Assembly (NCBI GenBank): GCA_917880885.1 | Contig: OU862922.1 | Coordinates: forward strand, 21,638,627-21,702,626 | Reading direction: 5' to 3' | From: Limnephilus marmoratus | Taxonomy: Eukaryota > Arthropoda > Insecta > Trichoptera > Limnephilidae | Length of the DNA stretch: 64,000 nucleotides | Part shown: positions 12,325 to 21,035 of the stretch, one piece after another | Layout: each line of letters begins with the position of its first letter | Numbering within the stretch: the first letter of the stretch is position 1 | Notes under the pieces: model-generated | What the model was told of the DNA's origin: nothing | The model's input: the letters and a program-made list of their open reading frames with translations, nothing else | Databases searched by the model: none | Made by a program: the position numbers and the translations under genes

Positions 12325-12352
12325 CTGATGAAGATAACGTTGTTATTGAAAC
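12325..12352 (+). ncRNA. Hammerhead-like core motif (candidate)
   Basis: CTGATGA at 12325-12331 is followed by a short hairpin (ATAAC/GTTAT) and then GAAAC at 12348-12352. This is the order of conserved nucleotides of a hammerhead ribozyme core around stem II. Stems I and III and a cleavage site cannot be drawn convincingly, so activity is doubtful. Such motifs are known in Penelope-like elements. Confidence 0.35.
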
Positions 12353-13612
12353 ATATTGACATTGATAATTATATAGTGGTTTAAACAAAGTGATTTGATT
12401 TTCAATATATTAAATCATTCATTTTATTTTTTGGGTATCATGCCATGCTGTGCAACGTTATTCTTTAGCCAATGTTTTCGACAGCATAACAGTAAATCAC
12501 ACATTTTTTAAATTCAAACTATCCCCAACCGAATATTCATATTTTCAAAAAACATTATCTACTATTTATATTATTTGTATTTTCTATCAATTGCATTAAA
12601 TTATTACTACGAAAAAAATTCGCGCAATTTGTTAACTACTACAAATATTAATTTTGTTTTTATTTAGAATCTACCCATTCTGTAATTATTAAGAAAACTT
12701 TGTATGTTTGGAAAATAATTTAGAAAATTTGATTGATTACAAAAATCTTTGAAAATGGGTCGTTTTTTCTGATAACTGCGTAGTTTGAAAATCGACATTA
12801 ATTTGGTTTCATTTTGTGTTTGTCCGGTCATCCTTGGGTCATCCACCATTTTTTCCACAAGTCCTTCATTTTAAATTTTTAGGACCAAACTAATTTCGCC
12901 CGAGGGGTGCTTCTTTGGTTTCTCCACATACTCAACAATCACCATATAATATTTATGCTACATAATAGTATGTTATTATTTGTTTTTATATCGTCTTCTG
13001 ACAAGCATAGGCAAGTAAATTCTTTAGTATCGGCCATCAAAAGTCACATTAAACTGCAGTCAAGCATCGTGCAATAATAAACCATCATTATTAATATAAG
13101 ATTATTAAACTTTAGATCCTTTTCTCAGCAATGATTTGCAGAAAAGATGAGTACCTCTTTCATTACACCAAGTAACTTCGCAAGCCTTGTGTTCGCTCTG
13201 CGCTCCTGGCGTCCGAGGCAGTCCCTGACAAACAATATTTGAAATCAATGGGGAATTTCCACAAACGAAGGATTCTGTTGAAAATGTACGGAATATTTAA
13301 AGATCATTTTTCTGATTTTAATCATTCCACTAAAAATGTTTGTTTTTTTTTATGTTTTCATTCAATATTATTGATTTTTAAATCGATCTTAAACTGACAA
13401 AATCAAAACGGCCCGTGGTTGGCAAATCGGATTGTAAGTGTACCTAAATAGGTACACATAGGTAGAAACTTTGACTCGCTGTAGAAAATGTATTCGTCAA
13501 CATAACAATAAAATGAAAATGCTTCAATTATCGTAAAAAACGCGGAAATACCCCATTATGACTATAATTAATAATTACATATTCGGATATTTTCATCAAT
13601 GTAAAATATTCT
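12353..13612. other. No gene; fragments of repeats
   Basis: At 12428-12500 there is a diverged match to the outer arm of the palindrome at 16232. At 12760-12855 there is weak similarity to the right flank of MITE F (TTTGTCCGGTCA). The rest is unannotated AT-rich sequence. Confidence 0.4.
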
Positions 13613-13712
13613 TAGGGGGGGTTGTGTCAGAAAATTTGAACAATTCATCATATTTCAAAGTTAATTTTCAAGTTCTGTGAATGCCCTACTCAAGTTCTGT
13701 TATTATGTAAGT
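13613..13712 (+). repeat. Repeat G, copy 1
   Basis: AACAATTCATCATATTTCAA plus the following AGTTAATTTTCAAGTTCTGTGAATG is nearly identical to 24800-24850. An inverted, diverged piece of the same repeat lies at about 14185-14226, so parts of G flank the foldback element at 13775. Confidence 0.65.
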
Positions 13713-13774
13713 AAGGGCCGGTTGCTCCACAAACTTAAAATACTAATAGAATTTAGGTTCCGCGCGTTTTCATT

Positions 13775-14150
13775 CCGCGACAAAATATCCCCGACAAAAT
13801 ATCCTACGGACAAAACATCCCCAACAAAATATGTACTAAAACCTAACCTAACATGACAAAAAAATGGGACAAAAATATTACAGAAATCCTGTAAAGACAA
13901 TAAATTATTGTGTTATTTTGGTTCCATTTTAGTATTTTTGAACAATAATTATTGCCTTTACAGGATTTCTGTTTCATTTTTGTCCCATTACACTATTTTT
14001 TAACAATAATTCATTGGCTTTACAGGATGTCTGTATTATTTTCGTCCCATTTTTTGTTAGGTTAGGTTAGTTTAGGTTAGGTTAGATTAAGTTAGGTTAG
14101 GTTAGGTTTTAGTAGATATTTTGTCGGTGGATATTTTGTCTGGGATAAAA
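13775..14150. mobile_element. Tandem-arm foldback element 1
   Basis: The left arm has four units of a GACAAAATATCC-type repeat (13779-13830), then CTAAAACCTAACCTAAC. The right arm carries the inverse: (GGTTA)n-rich sequence at 14057-14107, then AGATATTTTGTCGGTGGATA. Two inverted copies of a GGGACAAAAATATTACAGAA block and an additional internal duplication fill the centre. No ORF. The ends are less sharply defined than for the two similar elements at 31374 and 53465. Confidence 0.65.
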
Positions 14151-14227
14151 ACGAGTATTACCGGAACTTTCACCGAACCCGAAAATTAACTTCATCAATT
14201 GAAGAATTGTTCAAATTCTCCAAAACA

Positions 14228-14398
14228 ACCAGTCCTTAGTGTCGTCCTGATGTAAGACCACCATTCAGAATTGAAGCGTTGCTTGAGATGGCTGTAGCCA
14301 TGTTTGGTGACCAAGTTTGAACAGCCATCTAATTCCTGCCCATTTCCTTCCCCTTCCCCACTACCTACGGCCTCACAATAGAACCCAATGTGGGAGCA
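14228..14398 (+). repeat. SINE-A, body fragment
   Basis: Matches the SINE-A core: GTCGTCCTGATGTAAGACCA, ATTGAAGCGTTGCTTGAGAT and GTTTGGTGACCAAGTTTGAA. It lacks the tRNA-like head and the A-tail. Confidence 0.8.
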
Positions 14399-15290
14399 TT
14401 TGGGACACATGTGAGGTATTCGTATTTAAAAACAAATCAACTGCTGCATGATACTATTAAACTTATTCGTATTTGTCTGGTTCGTACGTCGCACGCCTCT
14501 CCAAGTATGGACAAAGCTACTGGAGTGTTGCCAGCATTTAAAGCGACGTTTACAAATGATCTCCCATGTGAGGTTATGATTGATGAAGAAAGCTGCCTCT
14601 TTTCGTCGTTTATATTGTTATGTGAACACGACGGTATTATAATATATATGCCACTGTCTAACATTATACGTTCATTAGAGTTAACTAAGAGTAGATAAGC
14701 CATCGGGAAATATTAAATTGATCGATTGAAGTATACAAAAATTATACAAAATATACTTACCACAGTTTTGCAAAATGCAAACAATATCTTGATAATATAT
14801 GTTGTAAGCACGGAGGCATAAATACATTCAAGGGTGATACTTGTATCTTTCCCTCCGGAACGATGCCTGAATAGGTACACATAGGTAGGTTTACCAATTA
14901 GAAAATTGAAAAGTCCTGGCAAAAAGCCTGACAGTTCAAAAAAAGTCCGAACATTTTAATCACGTATTGCACGTACGCACTTCATAACGGTATGGACGGG
15001 TCGCGGAGTATTTGGGAAATTAATAAAGATTAAAGACTTATTTCATATTACTTATATTCCATTTAAACCAAAAAATCCCGACAAATTAAAGGGCCGGACA
15101 AAGTCCGGACAAAAGGCCAGAAGTCCGGACATGTCCGGATTAATCCGGACGGATGGTAACCCTACACATAGGTAGCCACTGTGTAAATATTACTTAAAAA
15201 CTAACGATTATGATAATTAATAACGATCACCATAACACTGGCATGTAACTATGTAACCATCAAAGCAATAAATAAAGAAAAAATTTAAAA
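14399..15290. other. No gene; GTCCGGAC cluster
   Basis: Frames of 69-102 codons at 14390-14922 on both strands have no recognisable domain. At 15092-15152 the hexamer TCCGGA recurs within 60 bp, including the palindrome TCCGGACATGTCCGGA. Probably the remnant of a repeat. Confidence 0.45.
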
Positions 15291-15425
15291 AATTAAACCT
15301 TCAGAAAACTATAGTAGACAAGGGTGGGGAGGCCACGAGGCTCCGCACAAAGAGGAGACTGATAGACTACGAAGCACCGCACAAAGAGGAGACCGAATAG
15401 TTTATTTCATTCTCTCGCAGGCTAA
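15291..15425 (+). repeat. Family-D repeat, left half
   Basis: Matches the family-D consensus seen at 54972, 55208 and 59334 (AACCTTCAGAAAACTATAGT, CCGCACAAAGAGGAGACCGA, CATTCTCTCGCAGGCTAAAT). An ACCGCACAAAGAGGAGAC-containing segment is doubled in this copy. It is cut after GGCTAAAT by an inserted LINE tail and resumes at about 15716. Confidence 0.75.
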
Positions 15426-15715
15426 ATTTTTTATTTTTTTTTATTTATTTATTTTCATAAAAACTTTATTAGTTTAACAACGGTTATTTGTTTGTTTTTT
15501 GGCTACCACACTAGGCTAATGCCCATGTTTTGGTAGTCGTACATTTAATATTTTAAATACGATTTAATAAATACTGTTTTATTAAAACAGATGATTAAAC
15601 ATAATAAATATCAATTAAGAAATATTTAAAAGTTAGTGAAAAATAAAGAGAAAAAAAAAATCATATTTTAAAGAAAGGTAGAAATAAAAATGAAAATTCA
15701 AATTTTGAAATACGT
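15426..15715 (-). mobile_element. LINE 3' tail inserted into family-D repeat
   Basis: A T-rich block on this strand (15426-15455, so an A-rich tail on the minus strand) leads into about 260 bp with no ORF. The segment is missing from the other three family-D copies, in which GGCTAAAT runs directly into CCTATAGATG. A short TAAAT appears at both junctions and may be the target duplication. The element type is inferred from the tail and orientation. Confidence 0.6.
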
Positions 15716-15830
15716 AAACTATAAATCCTATAGATGTATTTTTTTTCTCTTTTCAGTGTTGCTTTTTCGTTTCATAGAGTTTCAAATCACAACGGTGCTA
15801 AAGAAGTTTTCATTTAAAAAAAATGGTTTC
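15716..15830 (+). repeat. Family-D repeat, right half
   Basis: Continues the copy begun at 15291: CCTATAGATGTAT, TTCATAGAGTTTCAAATCAC and GGTGCTAAAGAAGTTTTCA, the conserved right end of the family. Confidence 0.75.
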
Positions 15831-15869
15831 CTAATTTTCTATTTGCTCGGACCGTATTTCAAATACGAT

Positions 15870-16055
15870 ACTGGTTCTGAGAGTGGAAGATGCTTATTCA
15901 GAATTGAAACGTTGCTTGAAATGGCTTTAACCGTGTTTGGTGACAAGTGACCAGTTGAATAGCCAGGTACTTCCCATCTCCTTCCCCTCCCACTACCTTC
16001 AGCCACACAGCATACCCGAATTTGAGATGCCACAGTCTTTCACATTAAAAAAGGA
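15870..16055 (+). repeat. SINE-A, body fragment
   Basis: Core SINE-A motifs AGAATTGAAACGTTGCTTGA, AATGGCTTTAACCGTGTTTG and CACAGCATACCCGAATTTGA, ending in a short A-run. A small duplication at GTGACAAGTGACCAG distinguishes this copy. Confidence 0.8.
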
Positions 16056-16291
16056 GCATTCCAATCAAAGATATTGAAATATAAGTAGATGTGCTATCTG
16101 CTGTTTTTACTATGTGGGTCTGCGCTTCCGGGTGTCGCCGATATTGTTTACCAATTAACAAATAAACTAAAAGAACAAATAATTAACGAATAAACCAAAC
16201 GAACGTTAAACTAAATTAACCAATTCTTTCCTTTTCGTTATTTGTTTTTGGGGTGTTATGCCGTGTTGCGCTACCTCCTTCTTTAGCCAAC

Positions 16292-16323
16292 GTTTCGGAC
16301 ATCGTTGCAGTGTCCATCATCAG
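16292..16323 (-). ncRNA. Hammerhead-like core, left arm
   Basis: Exact mirror of the motif at 16369-16400: CTGATGA, a 5-bp stem (GGACA/TGTCC) and GAAAC on the minus strand. Confidence 0.4.
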
Positions 16324-16368
16324 GGCATCCGGTAGATGTGTGATCTCACCGGATCTGCCGGATCTGCC

Positions 16369-16400
16369 CTGATGATGGACACTGCAACGATGTCCGAAAC
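16369..16400 (+). ncRNA. Hammerhead-like core, right arm
   Basis: CTGATGA at 16369-16375, stem II GGACA (16377-16381) pairing with TGTCC (16391-16395), then GAAAC at 16396-16400. A possible stem III (GTTG with CAAC downstream) is weak, and the usual UH cleavage position is not evident. So the conserved core is visible but an active ribozyme is not demonstrated. Confidence 0.4.
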
Positions 16401-16505
16401 GTTGGCTAAAGAAGGAGGTAGCGCAACACGGCATAACACCCCAAAAACAAATAACGAAAATGCTTTTGGCCGTGAAAATCTTAAAACTTATCGAATTCTT
16501 TCCTT

Positions 16506-17043
16506 ATTCAAAATATATTGTTAACCAATATTAATGCACATTTTCAAAAAAATCAACGAAATGAACCAATTCTTTTTGTATGAAAACTACGCTAATTAGC
16601 GCGTAGTCCGGCGACAGTTGCGCGGACACCATAGCATATCTCTTCTGTATTTGAATATCTTTGATTCCAATCAACAAAGTGAGCATTCAACAATAGTAGG
16701 CATCATTGAAATCTTCTCATATCATCTGCTAACGAGAAATGAACTTATTGTTAAATTTACTGAATTTCTGTAAAAATTTACGTCAGCTACCCGATTTTAT
16801 AAAGCGGGTGTTGAAGATGAAGTCTAGTCTTCATACTAACCAAGCCGATCAATGTAGAATGATTTTAATACTAGAAAAGGAGTTCTTGTATTACCCTATA
16901 TCGATGATCGACATTTAACAACGCGCCGTGTACGAAATCTGTTCTTGATTGGCTTTTGTACTGGATTTGAAACGTTTTGACAGTGATACAATGTACCTAA
17001 CAAACGCCAAATTGCCTGAAGAATACTTCTGTTTGAATAATCT
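16506..17043. other. No recognised feature
   Basis: No coding or repeat similarity was recognised before the Helitron array. Confidence 0.5.
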
Positions 17044-17613
17044 TCTAATATATAAAATTCTCGTGTCACGGTGTTTGTTGCCATACTCCTCCGAAACGGC
17101 TGGACCAATTTTGATGAAATTTTGTGTGCTTATCTGGTAGGTCTGAGAATCGACCAACATCTATTTTTCATACCCATAACAGTAAAGGGTGTTCCACTCC
17201 GAAGAAAATTATTTTCCCCATACATTTTGTATGGAACCAATTATCCTATTTTGAAAGAACTGCAGCAATATTGTAAGGGGTATAATATTGAACTGTGAAC
17301 CGGGGAGGGGAAAGGGGGGGGAGGGGGTGGGGGAAGGGGGGAGGGGAAGGGGAGGGGGGAGGGGAGGGGGAGGGGGGAGGGGGGAGTGGGGAGGGGGGTG
17401 GGGGGAGGGGGAGAGGGGGAGGGGTGAGGGGGGGAGGGGGAGGGGGGAGGGGGAGGGGAGGGGAGGGGAGGGGATGGGGAGGGGGGAGGGGGGAGGGGGG
17501 AGGGGGAGGGGGGGTGGGGGGAGGGGGAGGGCGAGGGGGCGGGGGGAGGGGGGCGGGGGGGGGGGGGGGAGGGGGGGAGGGGGAGGGGGGACGAAGTTCG
17601 CCGGATCAGCTAG
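17044..17613 (+). mobile_element. Helitron, non-autonomous, array unit 1
   Basis: Starts TCTAATATATAAAATTCTCG and ends GAAGTTCGCCGGATCAGCTAG: a 5' TC and a 3' CTAG (CTRR), as expected of rolling-circle Helitrons. The left 245 bp carry CCTCCGAAACGGCTGGACCA and GTAGGTCTGAGAATCGACCA. From about 17300 to 17591 the top strand is almost only G and A, an expanded low-complexity tract. No Rep/helicase ORF is present. Long frames in the G-rich tract are artefacts of composition. Confidence 0.85.
17300..17591 (+). repeat. G/A-only tract with long G-runs
   Basis: About 290 bp built from runs of three to ten or more G separated by single A, with very rare C or T. It has strong G-quadruplex and triplex potential. 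The matching tract in unit 2 (about 17867-18000) is shorter and less pure. Length here may be unreliable in any assembly. Confidence 0.9.
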
Positions 17614-18133
17614 TCTAATATATAAAATTCTCGTGTCACGGTGTTTGTTACCATACTCCTCCGAAACGGCTGGACCAATTTTGATCAAATTTTGTGTGCT
17701 TATCTGGTAGGTCTGAGAATCGACCAACATCTATTTTTCATACCCCTAAAAGTAAAGGATGTTGCACTCCGAAGAAAATTATTTTCCCCATACATTTTGT
17801 ATGGAACGAATTCTCCTATTTTGAAAGAACTGCAGCAATATTGTAAGGGGTATAATATTGAACTCTGAACCGGGTGAGGGGAGAGGGGGGAGGGGAGAGG
17901 GGGGAGGGGGAGGGGGGAAAGGAACTCAGGAAGGGGGGTTAGCGGGACGGGGGAAGGGGAGAAGTGGAGTGGGGAGAGGAAGAGGGAACGCGAGAGGGGA
18001 AAGGATACGCAGGGAGAAACAATTTAGATCAAGGTATGGTATACGCAGGGAGAAACAATTTAGATCAATTCAGCTAATAAGTTGACAACAGTTTTTGATT
18101 CTGAGGCTGTACGAAGTTCGCCGGATCAGCTAG
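17614..18133 (+). mobile_element. Helitron, non-autonomous, array unit 2
   Basis: Its first 250 bp are nearly identical to unit 1, and it ends with the same ACGAAGTTCGCCGGATCAG plus CTAG (18130-18133). It abuts unit 1 with no intervening base. Before the terminus it holds two copies of ATACGCAGGGAGAAACAATT (about 18005-18065). Confidence 0.85.
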
Positions 18134-18555
18134 TCATATATACAAATCTCGTGTCACGGTGTTTGTGGTCGCACTCCTCCGAAACGGCTTGACCGATTTT
18201 TATGAAATTTTTTATTTATATTTGGTAGGTATGAGACTAGGTTTTAAAGTATATTTCATACCGCTAGGTAATTAGGGTGTTCCTATTCAGAAAAAATCTA
18301 TTTTTTGCAAAAAAATTTTTGACATAAAAAAAATACCTATAACCCAAATTTTCGTCTTCCTACCCCCACCTTCCCATTTTTTAATCGCGATTTTAGTATT
18401 TTTGTACGAACAAATTTAACCGTCGTTCGTATTTTAACAGAACGAAATTATTTATGTTGTTGAATGACAGATGGCGCTACTTCCGCATCATCAAATTTTC
18501 ATCTACACGTAGAAATAATTTATATGGCTGAACAACGTTTTTCCGGGTCGGCAAG
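18134..18555 (+). mobile_element. Helitron, diverged, array unit 3
   Basis: Starts TCATATATACAAATCTCGTG directly after unit 2 and shares CTCCTCCGAAACGGCTTGAC. It ends TTTTCCGGGTCGGCAAG, where CAAG replaces the expected CTAG. The body differs from units 1 and 2, so it is an older or separate subfamily. Confidence 0.75.
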
Positions 18556-18729
18556 TATAATATAAAAACCATATCCATAATGAATATTTTTCGAGTGGTA
18601 TCAATGACCCCTGCCATCTCTCCATCCCCCAATCATCTCCTCTAGCGGTAGATTCACATAATATGCATTTCGTTCGAATTTAGAAAATGGCCGTTAAATT
18701 TAAAATATGCGTACAGTTTTACTTTTCTC

Positions 18730-19012
18730 AATTTGGAGGCGGGTGTTTATTTGACAACCAACACCTCTGCCTTAGGTCACCCCAGGTGGTTCGCCACGTT
18801 TGGTTAAGTCACCAAACAGGGATGCCCGGGCTCATGGTGTGAGGTTTATTCAGGTCTTGCAATGGATTGCAGGATGCGTCTGCCCACCAATAGAAAGGAC
18901 GGTTGAACGAAACCCTTTGACCCTTCCAGTCGGACTCTGTCGACACATCGCCTTGCACCCCAGTGGGAAGAATGGATTCATACATCCATCACTCCTCGAC
19001 ACACATATAATG
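18730..19012 (+). repeat. Family-B repeat, tail-less copy
   Basis: Starts with the family 5' end (ATTTGGAGGCGGG, CCAACACCTCTGCCTTAGGT) and continues through GCCCGGGCTCATGGTGTGAG to CACTCCTCGACACA. The A-tailed end is missing. Confidence 0.7.
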
Positions 19013-19059
19013 GTGAGCTCTGGCGTTATAAAATTTGTAGATATAAATGAAAATGTATG

Positions 19060-19251
19060 TATTTCATATATTTTAGTGGCAGGGATGAAAGGCAGCGGGA
19101 AGGGGAACCGGGGAAGTGGGGTTCGCGGATATGGAAGAGACGAGGGAGAGGGAAGGCGGAAGGGAACGGGAACGCACGGGAAAGGATATGCAGGGAGAAT
19201 CAATTTATTTCTTTGAATGACCTTGCAACGCATGCCGGTGCAAACTAGTAA
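19060..19251 (+). mobile_element. Helitron 3'-end fragment
   Basis: A G/A-rich stretch (19080-19185), then GGATATGCAGGGAGAATCAA, closely matching unit 2 of the 17-kb array, and a CTAGT terminus near 19247-19251. The 5' end is missing. Confidence 0.6.
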
Positions 19252-19804
19252 TGAAATAAAAACAAATAACATATTAAAGCCCATCTGGGCATGAAACACT
19301 AATTATTAAATAAATACAAGAATCTACGAGGAGAAATATTAAAATTTAAGTGGTATTTCCACCCCGGTTAGCAAAGCGTATATACTTATTTACATAAATT
19401 TGGTTAAAATTTAATGACGAAATAGATTTTATCTAGGCCTGCAATAATATTCCTTTAATGGGCTTGTAGCGTTAGGTGATGGCAGTAAATTTTTAAGGCA
19501 ATCTGGATGGATTTATTGATCATTCGAAATTAGGATTGGGAAATAACGAACCATTAATTTGTTATTGCGCTCTGTCCGTATCAAATATGATTCATTATTA
19601 TTTATGTATTACACGAACATAAAATAATCACACTATTTAAAATCTGCTTTGATTAAATACCTATTCAAAATGAAAATGGAATAAAAATGGCCGATGAAAG
19701 ACGTCGAAAAATCTGACGTTCACGGATTATTTGCGTATTTTTATGTTTATTTTGAAATTACAACTCTCATGCCCTTTCTAAAAACTTTATTTCTTTATTA
19801 GTGA
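19252..19804. other. No recognised feature
   Basis: AT-rich sequence without recognisable coding or repeat content. Confidence 0.5.
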
Positions 19805-19995
19805 GGATCGTGACCATTCCAATTTCCAGGGAGACAAAGTTTTTCCACTCCTCGCGGTCCCGCACCACGCATTGAGACTTGGTCACTCCAGCTCTTTGGT
19901 GACCTTCCTCTGCTTCTCCTGCCTTCCAGTGACTATGAATTTCTCCAAGTTGGAGTCCTTAGTGTAGCGAGCAACGAGTTCAAAGGATCTAAAAA
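19805..19995 (-). pseudogene. LINE 3' end fragment (family of 34855 and 41204)
   Basis: The minus strand is a nucleotide-level match to the segment at 34965-35150: CTCCAACTTGGAGAAATTCA, GACCGCGAGGAGTGGA and GAAATTGGAATGG. It covers the last 60 or so codons of the RT protein and is frameshifted. Confidence 0.7.
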
Positions 19996-20452
19996 CCTTC
20001 CTCTTGTTTTAAGGGCCAAGTGTGTAAAGTTTCATCAATTTTGGAATTAAACAGCAAATTTGTAAAAAAAACAAAGCCACCCCGCCCACCATTGACACTT
20101 CCATATATTTACGGGGTATTACGGAACGTACTTGACTTACTTTAGCCAGTGATTCCTGACAGTATTTGAAGTAAAAAATGTGAAAGAAATTTTGGTATGC
20201 GATAACTTTTTTGATTTTTTTCTCAATTTTTTTTCTTCAAAACCAAACAAAAAATCTTTCTTTCCCGTATCATCACTGGTCACTCAGCCGAGTAACCGCC
20301 TAACCCCACCCGTCTAATACCTACTGATATTTTATGTTTTTACATTTTTGACTGCAAATAATGTCAGGAATGAATAAAGTAAGCCAAGTAAGTTCTGTAA
20401 TCCCATCAGTAGATAAATTTAATACAGAACAGCAGTTTAGATAGGTACCTAC
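19996..20452. other. No recognised feature
   Basis: No gene. Inverted similarity exists between GTACTTGACTTACTTTAGCCA (20129) and AATAAAGTAAGCCAAGTAAG (20374), suggesting a decayed inverted-repeat element. Confidence 0.45.
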
Positions 20453-20665
20453 CATTGGCGGTCCGTGAGTTTTCAGTGAGTTAGTTAATGATGTAGCTGA
20501 AAATTTGCTGCTTTTTCAAAATCTCATATTTTGTATGAAGATCTTCAAAAAATAAGTTAAAATTTTGAAAAAAACTAAATTAATTTTCAGCTACAACAAC
20601 ATCAATAACGTCGTATTTTTCAATCTTAGCACTCTAGCTCGCTGAAAACTCACGGACCGCCACTG
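20453..20665. mobile_element. hAT-type MITE, 213 bp
   Basis: The ends are inverted (CATTGGCGGTCCGTGAGTTT at left, CTCACGGACCGCCACTG at right) with a CA(G/T)TGGCGG start typical of hAT transposons. Flanks are GTACCTAC (20445-20452) and GTACCTTC (20666-20673), an 8-bp duplication with one mismatch, as expected for hAT. A second member lies at 45017. No transposase. Confidence 0.85.
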
Positions 20666-20874
20666 GTACCTTCTACATACGCGACTGTAGAATTTCGAAA
20701 GCATGACATTTAGAACCGAAGATGGCAGGATATCCGAAAGCTGTTAAGAAGAAGAAGAAGTGCGTATCTCGAGAATGGTGAACATGAAGGTCAGGGTGAA
20801 TCCATTTACCCTGGTTCCAACTTGGGCTTGCATTTTTCCCGAAACAAGTGGTTTCTTATTTGAACATACAGATC
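20666..20874. other. Short unassigned interval
   Basis: Contains a GAAGAAGAAGAAG run at about 20748-20760, possibly a LINE tail like those at 35 and 41 kb. Confidence 0.4.
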
Positions 20875-21035
20875 CTCACTCCGTGTTAATGACCATATTC
20901 AGAATCATAGAAATGGCTTTGATCGTGTTTGGTGACCAAATATGAATTGTCAAATATATCCCAAACACCCTCTTCCTTACTTCAACGCAGATAGTTGGGA
21001 TCAGAAGGGAATCTTGTGCTATTCACATAAAATAA
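20875..21035 (+). repeat. SINE-A, diverged body fragment
   Basis: Retains ATTCAGAATCATAGAAATGG, TCGTGTTTGGTGACCAAATA and CTTGTGCTATTCA, then an AAATAAAATAAAAAA tail. The middle is strongly diverged. Confidence 0.65.

Larger units (their letters stand above)
16232..16460. mobile_element. Perfect 95-bp-arm palindrome, Penelope-like candidate
   Basis: 16232-16326 and 16366-16460 are exact reverse complements around a 39-bp centre. The block lies within a 260-bp insertion (16234-16493) bounded by a perfect 12-bp direct repeat, AATTCTTTCCTT, at 16222-16233 and 16494-16505. Each arm carries CTGATGA-stem-GAAAC, a hammerhead-like core, and CGAAACGTTGGC. Diverged single arms occur near 12428 and 60165. 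Ribozyme-type motifs and head-to-head copies are known for Penelope-like retroelements; that assignment is an inference because no RT is present. Confidence 0.6.

Noticed and set aside
13775..14150. Possible CRISPR array or true telomere
   Set aside because: Units are short, inverted and lack unique spacers of constant length. The TTAGG run is interspersed with variants and is only about 50 bp long, so it is an internal telomere-like patch. CRISPR is not expected in an insect genome.
14390..14703. Overlapping 102- and 88-codon ORFs on opposite strands
   Set aside because: Neither has a known motif. Part of one overlaps the end of a SINE-A fragment.
17209..17730. A 173-codon minus-strand ORF rich in proline, and 107-140-codon glycine-rich ORFs on the plus strand
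   Set aside because: They are translations of the G/A-only tract, which simply lacks stop codons. The flanks are Helitron sequence.
18800..19299. Overlapping 138- and 149-codon ORFs on opposite strands
   Set aside because: They span a family-B repeat and a Helitron fragment, and the C-terminal parts are low complexity.
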